A stretch of 35,275 nucleotides of DNA, from the NCBI GenBank assembly GCA_041581135.1, contig JBFGCM010000031.1:1-35275 (forward strand), written 5' to 3'. Source of the stretch: JBFGCM01 sp041581135. GTDB lineage: Bacteria > Actinomycetota > Acidimicrobiia > Spongiisociales > UBA5794. Positions within the stretch are counted from its first letter, which is position 1; each line of letters starts with the position of its first letter. The notes under the pieces were generated by a model that was not told the origin of the DNA, did not search any database, and saw nothing but the letters and a program-made list of their open reading frames with translations. Shown here piece by piece: positions 1 to 7,755 of this stretch. Both the position numbers and the translations under genes were made by a program.

Positions 1-1314
1 GTCCTCGTCGAGGGGCAGCGACGACTCGATGAAGGTCCCGCCGGCGTTCCACAACATCCAGCCCAGGCCGCGTTGCTCGGCTTCGTCGATCTCGGCTCGT
101 ACCTGGCCGGCGGAATACCAGAACGACTGAAGCCACGGTCGCATGATCGTGGTCGGCTCCATGCGGGGCACGCCATCGTCCAACGCATCGGCCACTACCG
201 GGCCTGGATGGTCGTTGGGATCGGCGAAGCCGAGCCACCCGTTCGAGTAGTGGCTCGGGTAGATCATGGGGCTGAGTACGTCCACGGCGGCGGAGACGGT
301 CTCCGGCATCTGCCCGATCCCTTCGTCGGTCTCCGATGAGAGCACGATGGAGAAGATGTCCGCCGCCACGGCACACCCCAGCGGGTAGAGACGGGCCCGA
401 GCCTCCATGAGGTAGTTGGTGATGGCTTCGGTCCGAGCCGCTGCATCGAGAGGACGCTTGCGCTGCGCCGCCTGTGCGGTGATGCCGGCTGGGAACCGCA
501 CGTAGTCGAACTGGATCTCATCGAAGCCCATCTCGCATGCCTCGACGGCCAGTGCCAGCGGATACTCCCAATTGTCCGGATTCACCGGGTCGACCCAACT
601 CCCCGCCAGCTTCGCCTCCGGTCGGGCCTTGGCCCTGATCGGATCCTCGAACGACACCACCCGAGTGATGGTGTAGAACCCCCGCGCCTTGGCCTCGGCG
701 AGCAGCTCCTCGAGGTCGTAGTTGACCTGGATGGCGCCGATGTCGGCAGCCTCGGCGACGGCGGTCGGGTAGTGGACGACCCCGCGCTCGTCCTTCGAGT
801 CGAACACCAGGGCGTTGACCGCGGTGCGTTCCGCCAGGTCGAGGAGGGCGGCGAACGACTCCGGTTCCATTGCCACGTAGGCGCTCACCCGCAGGGTCCG
901 GGCCACGAACGGCTCCAAGGTGATGTCGAGGGTCGGCGCGCCGTCCCACGCCAGCTCGATGGGGCTCCAGGCCGGACGGCCGGCGCTGACGACGCCGGCT
1001 GGTACATCCTCGAACGAGAACGCTCCGTTCTCGTCGGTGGTCGTCGTCATGCCGTCGACGGTGACCGTGGTGCCGGGAAGTGGCGTGCCGTCTGCGGTGA
1101 CGACCGTGCCGCTGAGCGCGAACGTGGGGACGGTGGTTGTCGTGGTGGTGGGGGGCGGCGGCGGGGCGGTGGTCGTGGTGGTCGTGGTGGTGGAGGTAGC
1201 CGGCGGGGGAGGCGCGGTCGTTGTCGTCGCGGGCTCCTCCAGGGGCGCAGCAGAGGAGACGGTGCACGCCGTGGCGACGAGCGCGAGGGCAGCGAGGGAA
1301 GTGGTCGCACGCAT
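1..1314 (-). CDS. Putative glycoside hydrolase lipoprotein (DUF4015/GHL10-like), 3' end outside the window
   Basis: The frame is open from an ATG at 1314 to the window edge: 438 residues with no stop, so the C-terminus is missing. Residues 1-17 form a lipoprotein signal ending in the lipobox VATAC (Cys17). Residues 29-62 are a Thr/Pro linker encoded by near-repetitive ACC/ACG codons. Residues about 64-135 resemble a carboxypeptidase-regulatory-like beta-sandwich (GTVVTADGTPLPG, then GAFSFEDVPAG). From about 140 a TIM-barrel-like domain follows, with FDYVRFP (269-275), SPMIYPSHY (348-356) and a late WLQSFWY (394-400), which are typical of the DUF4015 putative glycosyl hydrolase family. The product is probably exported and lipid-anchored and may act on a polysaccharide. 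The substrate is unknown. galK is divergent, 79 bases away. The family call is good; catalytic activity is not proven for this family. Confidence 0.82.
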   Translation of the reverse strand, partial: MRATTSLAALALVATACTVSSAAPLEEPATTTTAPPPPATSTTTTTTTTAPPPPPTTTTTTVPTFALSGTVVTADGTPLPGTTVTVDGMTTTTDENGAFSFEDVPAGVVSAGRPAWSPIELAWDGAPTLDITLEPFVARTLRVSAYVAMEPESFAALLDLAERTAVNALVFDSKDERGVVHYPTAVAEAADIGAIQVNYDLEELLAEAKARGFYTITRVVSFEDPIRAKARPEAKLAGSWVDPVNPDNWEYPLALAVEACEMGFDEIQFDYVRFPAGITAQAAQRKRPLDAAARTEAITNYLMEARARLYPLGCAVAADIFSIVLSSETDEGIGQMPETVSAAVDVLSPMIYPSHYSNGWLGFADPNDHPGPVVADALDDGVPRMEPTTIMRPWLQSFWYSAGQVRAEIDEAEQRGLGWMLWNAGGTFIESSLPLDED

Positions 1315-1360
1315 GGGGCCGATGGTACCGAGCCGACGCAGTTGCGCCATGCACCGGTGG

Positions 1361-1366
1361 TAGGTT
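1361..1366 (+). promoter_or_regulatory. Candidate -10 element for galK
   Basis: TAGGTT matches the actinobacterial TANNNT -10 pattern. It lies 27 bases before the galK start, which would give a leader of about 20 bases containing the AGGAAGG ribosome site at 1384-1390. No convincing -35 hexamer is visible. Confidence 0.3.
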
Positions 1367-1393
1367 GCCCGCCCACCGATCCCAGGAAGGCGA

Positions 1394-2566
1394 ATGAGGC
1401 ACGGCGGAGACGGTCGTCATGATCCTGCGCCCGCGTCGGGAAACGCTCACGCCCGCGCGGTTGCCGCATTCGAGACCCGATACGGAGAGGGCCCTCAGCT
1501 GGTGGTGCGCGCCCCGGGAAGAGTCAACCTCATCGGTGAGCACACGGACTACAACGACGGCTTTGTGTTGCCCATGGCGCTCGAGCACGCCACGTACCTC
1601 GCGGTGCGGCCCCGCGCCGATCGAGTGGTGCATGCAGCTTCGGAGGGCTACGGCGACGCCACGTTCTCGCTCGACGACTTGGTTCGCGGCGAGGGCTGGG
1701 CCGAGTACGTCAAGGGCATCGCCTGGGTGTTGGCCGCCGATCGCGAACTGGTGGGGTGGGAAGGAACGCTCGCCACGGACATCCCCGAGGGTGCCAGCCT
1801 CTCATCGTCGGCGGCACTCGAGGTGGGCACCGCGCTCGTGTTCGTCGCTCTTGGCGAGGGACGGTGGGATCCGGTGGCGGCGGCGCGAGCCGCCCAACGC
1901 GCCGAGAACGAGTGGGTGGGCGTGCCGGTTGGCATCATGGACCAACTGATCTCAGCTACGGCCACCGCCGGACACGCCAAGCTGATCGACTGTCGAAGCC
2001 TGGAGCTCACCGACCACGCGCTCCCTTCCGGGGTGTCCGTCGTGGTGCTCGACACCTCGTCACGGCGTGAGCTGGTGCACTCCGCATATGCGGACCGCCG
2101 TGCAACGTGCGAGGCGGCTGCCGCCGCCCTCGGCGTGCCGTCCCTGCGCGACGTCACCACGGCGATGCTGGACGACGGTTCGCCCGCGCTCACCGAGGTG
2201 CAGGCGCGACGTGCCCGCCACGTCGTTGAGGAGAACGAACGCGTGCTGGCAGCGGTCGAGGCCATGGCGACCGGCGATTCCACGCGGCTGGGCGATCTGA
2301 TGAACGCCAGCCACGACAGCCTGCGTGACCTCTATGAGGTCTCCGGCCCGCAGCTCGACACGATGGTCGACCTCGCCAGAGCGGCCCCGGGCTGCATGGG
2401 CGCCCGGATGACCGGCGGCGGGTTCGCCGGATGCGCCGTCGCCCTGGTGGTTGCCGGGTCGGTCGACGACTTCATCGCCGACGTGGGGCCACGGTACGCA
2501 GACGCAGCCGGACTGGAGGGTGAGTACTACACGTCCCTCCCAGGCGCCGGCGCGTCGGTGGTCTGA
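1394..2566 (+). CDS. galK: Galactokinase
   Basis: GHMP-family sugar kinase that phosphorylates galactose at C1 with ATP, the entry step of the Leloir pathway in the cytoplasm. The 390-residue length is normal. The galactokinase signature GRVNLIGEHTDYNDGF lies at residues 42-57, the ATP-binding GHMP loop GASLSSSAA at 133-141, the likely catalytic Asp183 in VGIMDQ, and the third GHMP motif MTGGGFAG near 339-346. The ATG at 1394 follows AGGAAGG with a short 3-base spacer. No other in-frame start lies before the conserved region, so this start is kept. No galT or galE is adjacent, so the rest of the pathway must be encoded elsewhere. Family assignment is very secure. Confidence 0.95.
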   Translation: MRHGGDGRHDPAPASGNAHARAVAAFETRYGEGPQLVVRAPGRVNLIGEHTDYNDGFVLPMALEHATYLAVRPRADRVVHAASEGYGDATFSLDDLVRGEGWAEYVKGIAWVLAADRELVGWEGTLATDIPEGASLSSSAALEVGTALVFVALGEGRWDPVAAARAAQRAENEWVGVPVGIMDQLISATATAGHAKLIDCRSLELTDHALPSGVSVVVLDTSSRRELVHSAYADRRATCEAAAAALGVPSLRDVTTAMLDDGSPALTEVQARRARHVVEENERVLAAVEAMATGDSTRLGDLMNASHDSLRDLYEVSGPQLDTMVDLARAAPGCMGARMTGGGFAGCAVALVVAGSVDDFIADVGPRYADAAGLEGEYYTSLPGAGASVV

Positions 2567-2577
2567 CCCGGCGGCGC

Positions 2578-2592
2578 CGGCTGCGGGAGCCG
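2578..2592. terminator. Weak hairpin between convergent galK and the CHRD gene
   Basis: CGGCT (2578-2582) pairs with AGCCG (2588-2592) around a five-base loop, followed on the + strand by a short TTT at 2602-2604. It sits in the 38-base gap between two convergent genes. The stem is only five pairs and GC-rich sequence makes such hairpins common, so this is tentative. Confidence 0.2.
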
Positions 2593-2604
2593 TCGCGGGG
2601 CGTT

Positions 2605-3135
2605 TCAGTTGGCGGCGTCACCTCCACCCCGCCCCATTGTGGGGTAGATCTGACCGCGAGCCTCACCGGCGCCGTTCAGCTCGGTGTGGGCGTTCACGTA
2701 GGTGAGGCCGCTGTGCAGGTAGTCGACGAAGGCACCCCAGTCGACGTCGCCTTGGAGCGTGTCCGGGGTGATGAGCCCCTTGCCTCGCAAGGTGCCGTTG
2801 TGGGTGGTGCACGAGCCGGCTGCCGGGTCCGGTCCGCCACACAGCGTGACCAGCACGCCGGCGGTTTCGTCGGCCGCGGCAGGACCATGGATGTGGGCGG
2901 CACCGACCATCCCACTGAAACCGTGGCCTGCCATGCGGAACGCGATCGTCTCCTCGTCGATCATCCGGAATACCGCGAGCCCACTCGGGTCGGCATCGAT
3001 CACCTCATGCAGCTCGGCGTCGGCGCTCAGCTCCGCCACCAGGGGCGGGGCGGCGGCGGTTGCGGTCAGTGTCAGGCCGGCGAGCATCGCAATGACGGCG
3101 ACGAGCACTCCGGTGCGTCGTGTGACTGTGCTCAT
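2605..3135 (-). CDS. Secreted CHRD-domain protein
   Basis: 176 residues. The start is set at the ATG at 3135, because a strong AGGAGGAGGA ribosome site lies just upstream and a signal peptide begins there. A longer in-frame start at 3210 would add an unlikely arginine-rich head. Residues 1-28 are a Sec signal peptide with an ATAAA-type cleavage site. The mature part is a CHRD domain: AAHIHGPA at 79-86 and YVNAHTELNGAGEARGQIY at 146-164 are the family's hallmark blocks. CHRD domains are found in animal chordin and in many exported bacterial proteins. Their bacterial role is not settled; binding or structural roles are usual guesses. Cys99 and Cys109 may form a disulfide. Confidence 0.88.
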   Translation of the reverse strand: MSTVTRRTGVLVAVIAMLAGLTLTATAAAPPLVAELSADAELHEVIDADPSGLAVFRMIDEETIAFRMAGHGFSGMVGAAHIHGPAAADETAGVLVTLCGGPDPAAGSCTTHNGTLRGKGLITPDTLQGDVDWGAFVDYLHSGLTYVNAHTELNGAGEARGQIYPTMGRGGGDAAN

Positions 3136-3266
3136 GGGACGGTCTCCTCCTCCTGTGGGTTTCCTCACACCATTACGGATGCGGCCGGGTTTCCGGTTCG
3201 TGCCGCACATCCCACCCGGCCGGCGTCGGCGCCGGTAACCTTCCGGCAGGCGACGAGGGGAGAATC

Positions 3267-3746
3267 ATGCTGGAGAACGCGATCCGTGCGGCGCGGCTCG
3301 ATGTCGACTTCTACAACACCGTCGAGAAGGACGAGTCCTTCACCGGTCAGGCCGCCATGCTGGTCGTGGTCGTCAGTGCACTGGCCGGGCTGGGCACGGC
3401 ATTTGTCGCCGACGGATTCCTGTGGCCCATCATCTATTCGGTGATCGGAGGTCTGGTGGGTTGGGTGGTGTGGAGCGCGGTGGCGCTGTTCGTGGGTACC
3501 AGGCTGTTCGACGGTCAGGCGGACATGGGAGAGATGCTGCGCGTGCTGGGCTATGCCCAGGCACCGACGGCACTGGCGGTGGTCCCGTGGCTAGGGGCCT
3601 TGGTGGGTGGCATCTGGACGCTCGTGTGCGCAGTGGTCGCCATTCGTGAAGGCCAGGACTTCGACACCGGCAAGGCCGTCGGCACCGTGGTGATCGGCTG
3701 GCTGGCGCTTCTCGTGCTGCGTTTCATCTGGGGCGTCATCTTCTGA
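3267..3746 (+). CDS. Yip1-family integral membrane protein
   Basis: 159 residues, preceded by GAGGGGAG a few bases before the ATG. Four hydrophobic segments are visible, at about residues 29-48, 51-78, 100-126 and 137-158. The block LRVLGYAQAP (91-100) before the third segment is the typical conserved stretch of YIP1-domain proteins. The bacterial members have no established function. In eukaryotes the family works in vesicle trafficking, which cannot be transferred here. It lies 44 bases upstream of the MaoC gene on the same strand and may be co-transcribed with it. A TAACCT sequence at 3236-3241 could be its -10 element. Confidence 0.8.
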   Translation: MLENAIRAARLDVDFYNTVEKDESFTGQAAMLVVVVSALAGLGTAFVADGFLWPIIYSVIGGLVGWVVWSAVALFVGTRLFDGQADMGEMLRVLGYAQAPTALAVVPWLGALVGGIWTLVCAVVAIREGQDFDTGKAVGTVVIGWLALLVLRFIWGVIF

Positions 3747-3790
3747 GTGGCACTGCCATCATGCGCTTCACGCACGAGTGAGGAGGGGAG

Positions 3791-4252
3791 ATGAAGCAGG
3801 CAGTCCCGCAGGAGGAGCTGGAGTCCTACGTCGGAAAGCACCTCGGCTATTCGGAATGGATGGTCGTCGATCAGGATCGGGTGAACGCGTTCGCCGATGT
3901 CACGTTGGACCACCAGTACATCCACGTGGACCCCGAGGCGGCGGCGCAGACTCCGTTTGGGGGGACGATCGCCCATGGTTTCCTGACGCTGTCGTTGCTC
4001 GTCCACCTCACGGCGGATCTGACGGTCGCTCCCGAGCGCACCCTCATGAGCATCAATTACGGGTTCGACAAAGTGCGATTCCTGGCGCCGGTGCGGGTGG
4101 GCAAGGCGATTCGGGCAGGTGTCGAGGTCCGGGAGATCGCAGCGAAGGGCCCGGGACGGTACCTCATGACCTATGGCGTCACCGTCGAGATCGAGGGTGA
4201 GGACAAGCCCGCCCTCGTCGCGGATTGGCTCGGTATGGCGGTCACTGGTTGA
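3791..4252 (+). CDS. MaoC-like acyl dehydratase ((R)-enoyl-CoA hydratase family)
   Basis: 153-residue single hot-dog domain. The hydratase motif is seen as LDHQYIHVD (39-47) followed by PFGGTIAHGF (55-64). Asp40 and His45 have the five-residue spacing of the catalytic Asp/His pair known from (R)-specific enoyl-CoA hydratases. The usual Asn after the Asp is replaced here (DHQ rather than D-x-N). Such enzymes hydrate trans-2-enoyl-CoA or related thioesters in fatty-acid or branched-acid metabolism; the exact substrate is unknown. A strong GAGGAGGGGAG site precedes the ATG. The stop overlaps the start of the next gene (TGATG), so the two products are probably translationally coupled and may act on the same substrate class. 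Confidence 0.88.
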   Translation: MKQAVPQEELESYVGKHLGYSEWMVVDQDRVNAFADVTLDHQYIHVDPEAAAQTPFGGTIAHGFLTLSLLVHLTADLTVAPERTLMSINYGFDKVRFLAPVRVGKAIRAGVEVREIAAKGPGRYLMTYGVTVEIEGEDKPALVADWLGMAVTG

Positions 4253-5223
4253 TGCGTGCCGTCGTCTGCCGCGAGTTCGGTCCGCTCGACCTGCTCGAGC
4301 TTGCCGACATGCCGGCGCCGGAGGCCACCCCGGGCGCGGTGGTCGTCGACGTGCACGCCGCCGGAGTCAACTTCCCGGATCTGCTGATGGTGCAGGGTCT
4401 CTATCAGGCGCGGCCGGACCTGCCGTTCATCCCGGGCGCCGAAGGCGCCGGTGTGGTGGCCGCTGTGGGAGGGGGGGTCTCCGGGGTGAGCGTGGGGGAC
4501 GAGGTGATGTTCGTCTCTCAGGTCGGTGCGTTCGCCGAGCAATGCGCCGTGGACGGGAGCGGCGTCATGCCGATTCCGGAGGGTCTGACCATGGAGCAGG
4601 CGGCCGGTTTCACCCTCGTCTACGGCACTGCCTACCACGCGTTGGTGCAGCGAGGCGGACTGGCGCCGGGTGAGACGTTGCTGGTGCTCGGTGCCGCCGG
4701 TGGCGTGGGCTCGGCTGCGGTGGAGCTCGGCAAGGCCTTGGGGGCTCAGGTGATCGCGGCTGCATCCACTGCTGAGAAGCTGGAGTTTGCCACGGAGCTC
4801 GGGGCGGACCACGTCATCAACTACGCGACGCACAACGTGCGAGATGGCGTCCGCGAGGCCGGGCTCACGGTGGATGTCGTGTTCGATCCGGTGGGGGGCG
4901 ACATCGCCGAGCCCGCACTCCGCACCTTGGGCTGGGATGGCCGTTATCTGGTCGTCGGATTCGCTGCAGGCGGGATTCCCAAGATTCCCCTCAACCTGAC
5001 GCTGCTCAAGGGGCTTCATGTCGTAGGGGTGTTCTGGGGCGCGTGGGTGGCGCAGAATCCCGGGGGGTCTGCAGGAAACCAGGCCGCGCTGGCCGCGATG
5101 GTCCGGAGTGGGGCGATCCGCCCACGCGTCACCGAGATCCATGCCCTGGAGGACTTCGCCGAAGCGTTCACGTCACTGGCCGAGCGACGAGCGCGCGGCA
5201 AGGTGGTACTCAGCCTTCGGTGA
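4252..5223 (+). CDS. Zinc-free medium-chain dehydrogenase (NADPH:quinone oxidoreductase family)
   Basis: 323 residues from the ATG at 4252, which shares one base with the MaoC stop. An upstream in-frame start at 4225 would sit inside the MaoC gene. The GroES-like N-terminal domain has AAGVNFPDLLMVQGLY (36-51), and the Rossmann domain carries the NADPH loop AAGGVG at 148-153. The cysteine cluster that binds structural zinc in alcohol dehydrogenases is absent, which places the protein with quinone oxidoreductases and enoyl reductases. It probably reduces a quinone or an alpha,beta-unsaturated carbonyl or acyl thioester using NADPH. Pairing with a hydratase would fit an enoyl-CoA substrate; that is inference. 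Its 3' end overlaps the convergent helicase gene by 14 bases. Confidence 0.88.
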   Translation: MRAVVCREFGPLDLLELADMPAPEATPGAVVVDVHAAGVNFPDLLMVQGLYQARPDLPFIPGAEGAGVVAAVGGGVSGVSVGDEVMFVSQVGAFAEQCAVDGSGVMPIPEGLTMEQAAGFTLVYGTAYHALVQRGGLAPGETLLVLGAAGGVGSAAVELGKALGAQVIAAASTAEKLEFATELGADHVINYATHNVRDGVREAGLTVDVVFDPVGGDIAEPALRTLGWDGRYLVVGFAAGGIPKIPLNLTLLKGLHVVGVFWGAWVAQNPGGSAGNQAALAAMVRSGAIRPRVTEIHALEDFAEAFTSLAERRARGKVVLSLR

Positions 5224-7162
5224 CCCCGGCCGCCTCGGGTCGCAAGCTCCGCAGGAACCTGACGGCCCGCTCGCGATCTGAGGTCCGGAGCAGGCGGGGC
5301 AGGGAGCGCAGAATCCGCTGGCCGTAGCGCTTGCTGGTCACCCGATGATCGAGGAGCGCCACGACCCCACGGTCGTCCTCCCCCCGGATGAGTCTTCCGG
5401 CCCCTTGGGCCACGAGCATGGCGGCGTGGGGCAGGTCGATCTCGTTGAACGGGTCACCGCCGCGTGCAGTCACGGCGTCGCGTCTGGCATCGAAAAGCGG
5501 GTCGCCGGGACGCGGGAACGGCAGCTTGTCGATGATGACGAGGGAAAGCGAGCTGCCGGGAACGTCGATGCCCTCCCAGTAACCCATGGTGGCCACGAGG
5601 ACCGAACGCTCATCGCCGGCGAACTCGGCGATCAGTCGCTTCTTGGGAAGCTGGCCCTGCACGAGGATGCGATGGGTCGAACCCAGGCCGGCGGCGATGG
5701 TGTCCACCATCCGGTGGCTGGTCGTGAGCACCAGGGCCCGTCCGCCGGCGGCCTCGAGCAGCAGCTCGATCTCGGCCGTCGCCGCCGCGCCGAATGCCTC
5801 CTGGCGCGGATCAGGGAGATGCGACGCCACGTACAGCAGTCCTGCCTTGGAGTAGTCGAAGCTGCTCTCCACCCGCAACCCGCGGTAGGTCCGTGGCAGC
5901 GGCTCATCGACGTCCTCGGCGAGAGGATCCGGGTCCAGGCTGCTCTCCACGAAGCCGGTGCGGCGGGCAACGGGTACGAACGAACCGCCGGTGGTGAGCG
6001 TGGCGCTGGTGAGGATCACAGGATGATGGACCAGCACGCTGCGCCCCAACGACTCCGCAACCTCCACCGGTGCCAGCCGCAAGGCGGCCCGGGCCGGTTC
6101 GGCCCATGCCACGTACCCGGACGGAAGGCCCAACGCCAGTGCGGCGTCTCCCAGGAGGTGACCGCCTTGGGTCTTGACCCGCGCCACCGGGCCCTCGTCG
6201 CCTCCGAGCTGCTTGGCGGCGGCGCCCACCACTTTGGTTGCTCTCGAGATGATGCTGCCCACGTCGCCGGCTCCCGGGTCGAGGCGCGCCTCGGGCAGGT
6301 CGCGAAACAGCTTGTCCATCTCCGTTGCGGTCTCTCGAACCGCGTCCACCAGACCCTTGTCGCGGCCCCGCACGAGGCGAGCGGCGTTGTTGGCGAAGGA
6401 GGTGAGGCGTCCCGGTCCCATGTCGATGCCGAACGCCGACGCAACTGCGGCTTCCAGCTTGTGTGCCTCGTCGAAGACGGTGACTCCGTGAGACGGCAGG
6501 ATGCGTCCTCCCGACGCCAGGTGCAGTGCGTACAGGTGGTGGTTGGTGACGACGACGCGTGCGGCGCGGGCCCGTTGCGCCGCACGCTCGGCGCGGCACT
6601 CGGGGCCCTGGGCGCAGCGCTTGGCGCCGGGGCACTCCATTCCCGACACCGAGGCCTCCCGCCAGAGCGCGTCGGATACGGCTGCGGGTAGATCGTCCCG
6701 ATCGCCCGTCGGGTGCGATGCCGCCCAGGTGGCGACCTCCCGCAGCGCTTCGATGTCGGAGTCCGGAAACAGCTCAGGGGTTCCGCTGCCCTTCAGATCT
6801 CCGCCGAAGCGCTCACCCAGCTTGGCCATACAGGCATAGGACTGCCGGCCCTTGAGCACCGCCCACGTCACCTCGGTATCGAGCACGTCCGCCAGCAAGG
6901 GCAGCTCGGCGTCGGCCAGCTGGTCCTGCAGGGTCTTGGTGGCGGTGGCAACGACGACCCGTTCGCCCGAGAGCAATGCGGGGACGAGGTAGGCAAGCGA
7001 CTTGCCGGTTCCGGTGCCCGCCTCGACCAGAAGGTGGTGGCGATCTTCGATGGCATCCGCCACGGCCTCGGTCATCGCCGCCTGGCCCTGGCGCCGGTTG
7101 CCGTCCTTGGCCGTGATCACGTCGTCGAGGGCACTGACGGCGCGGGTGGCGAGGCGGGACAT
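5210..7162 (-). CDS. dinG: ATP-dependent DNA helicase, DinG/XPD-like with Fe-S cluster
   Basis: 650 residues, superfamily 2 helicase of the DinG/YoaA/XPD group, a 5'-3' helicase for repair or for resolving unusual DNA structures. Visible motifs are Walker A AGTGTGKS (48-55), motif Ia TATKTLQDQ (73-81), the DEAH box (231-234), SATL, the motif V-like block GYWEGIDVPG and motif VI QGAGRLIRG. Cys111, Cys177, Cys183 and Cys189 lie between motif Ia and the DEAH box, as expected for the four [4Fe-4S] ligands of this family. The ATG at 7162 is chosen because homology begins about 10-25 residues later. An alternative GTG at 7252 would add 30 residues and collide with the divergent gene. No clear ribosome site precedes either start. 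Confidence 0.92.
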   Translation of the reverse strand: MSRLATRAVSALDDVITAKDGNRRQGQAAMTEAVADAIEDRHHLLVEAGTGTGKSLAYLVPALLSGERVVVATATKTLQDQLADAELPLLADVLDTEVTWAVLKGRQSYACMAKLGERFGGDLKGSGTPELFPDSDIEALREVATWAASHPTGDRDDLPAAVSDALWREASVSGMECPGAKRCAQGPECRAERAAQRARAARVVVTNHHLYALHLASGGRILPSHGVTVFDEAHKLEAAVASAFGIDMGPGRLTSFANNAARLVRGRDKGLVDAVRETATEMDKLFRDLPEARLDPGAGDVGSIISRATKVVGAAAKQLGGDEGPVARVKTQGGHLLGDAALALGLPSGYVAWAEPARAALRLAPVEVAESLGRSVLVHHPVILTSATLTTGGSFVPVARRTGFVESSLDPDPLAEDVDEPLPRTYRGLRVESSFDYSKAGLLYVASHLPDPRQEAFGAAATAEIELLLEAAGGRALVLTTSHRMVDTIAAGLGSTHRILVQGQLPKKRLIAEFAGDERSVLVATMGYWEGIDVPGSSLSLVIIDKLPFPRPGDPLFDARRDAVTARGGDPFNEIDLPHAAMLVAQGAGRLIRGEDDRGVVALLDHRVTSKRYGQRILRSLPRLLRTSDRERAVRFLRSLRPEAAGVTEG

Positions 7163-7238
7163 CCGGCGAGTGTACGAGGCCACGTGACGCCGCCGTGGGA
7201 CGAGCGAGAAGAAGCCAGGTCCCGTCGCACCGCCCCGG

Positions 7239-7244
7239 TACAGT
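7239..7244 (+). promoter_or_regulatory. Candidate -10 element, probably leaderless transcript
   Basis: TACAGT fits TANNNT and ends 8 bases before the GTG at 7253. That GTG has no ribosome site, as expected for a leaderless mRNA. No -35 element is recognised. Confidence 0.35.
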
Positions 7245-7252
7245 TCCGCCAC

Positions 7253-7693
7253 GTGGAACTGCTCGTGCCTGCCGAGATCCCGCTGCTGGGGGATGCCCGC
7301 CGCAAGAACTGGGCCAAGGTCGTGTCCGCCGTGGACGACACCAAGGCTTCAGGTTGGGCGTTCGAAGGCGACTTCATCGACGTCGGGGGCATCCAGGACG
7401 TGCCTGCCGGTGCGGTGGTGCTGGTCTACGGCGAGCGTGGCTCCCGCGCCAACCCACAGATGGAGGCCGCCGCCTATCGGGTCCATGCCGACGGGACGCT
7501 GAGCAAGGAGACCACCGCCTCGGGCCGGGCGTGGGCGCGGACGCTTCGTGACGAGGTGTCGCAATTGCTCGCTGCCGGCGACGCCGGCCTCGGGCCCGGG
7601 CGCGGCTGGGATCCCGGTCTCATGGCGTACGACGACGGCGCCCTCGTCGCCGAACTGGAACGACGCGGTTACCAGGTGGACGCCACCTCCTGA
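7253..7693 (+). CDS. Unassigned small cytosolic protein
   Basis: 146 residues from a GTG at 7253. I do not recognise the family. The protein is soluble, with no signal peptide, no membrane segment and no cysteine. It starts with a hydrophobic strand-like ELLVPAEIPLL, followed by an Arg/Lys-rich patch, an alternating strand-like block (AVVLVYGERGSRAN) and a C-terminal acidic/helical part ending in ELERRGYQVDATS. The start is inferred from codon-position composition and from a -10-like TACAGT eight bases upstream; no Shine-Dalgarno sequence is present. It diverges from the helicase gene and has its own short downstream gap, so it is probably monocistronic. Confidence 0.6.
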   Translation: MELLVPAEIPLLGDARRKNWAKVVSAVDDTKASGWAFEGDFIDVGGIQDVPAGAVVLVYGERGSRANPQMEAAAYRVHADGTLSKETTASGRAWARTLRDEVSQLLAAGDAGLGPGRGWDPGLMAYDDGALVAELERRGYQVDATS

Positions 7694-7733
7694 TCTCTGT
7701 TCATGGCCGAAGCGAGCCGGTAGGCTGACGCTC

Positions 7734-7753
7734 GTGGTGGTAGTGGTGGTGGT
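7734..7753 (+). repeat. GTG/TGG trinucleotide tract before the secreted-protein start
   Basis: Seven GTG/TGG units in a row with one interrupting TAG (7741-7743) run up to three bases before the ATG at 7756. The tract takes the place of a normal ribosome site for the next gene. It could be unstable in length, which would move the spacer. Confidence 0.4.
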
Positions 7754-7755
7754 AC

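Noticed and set aside
1127..1230. GGT/GTG repeat as a possible CRISPR or tandem repeat element
   Set aside because: Units are irregular, stay in codon register and encode a Thr/Pro linker. There are no spacers.
518..1633. A 371-codon minus-strand frame with His/Asp repeats that looks like a metal-binding protein
   Set aside because: The His/Asp repeat is the shifted reading of the ACC-rich Thr linker of the real lipoprotein gene, and the frame runs into galK on the other strand.
5345..6691. A 448-codon + strand frame inside the helicase gene
   Set aside because: It is antisense to a complete helicase with all motifs and an Fe-S cluster; composition is typical of a shadow frame.
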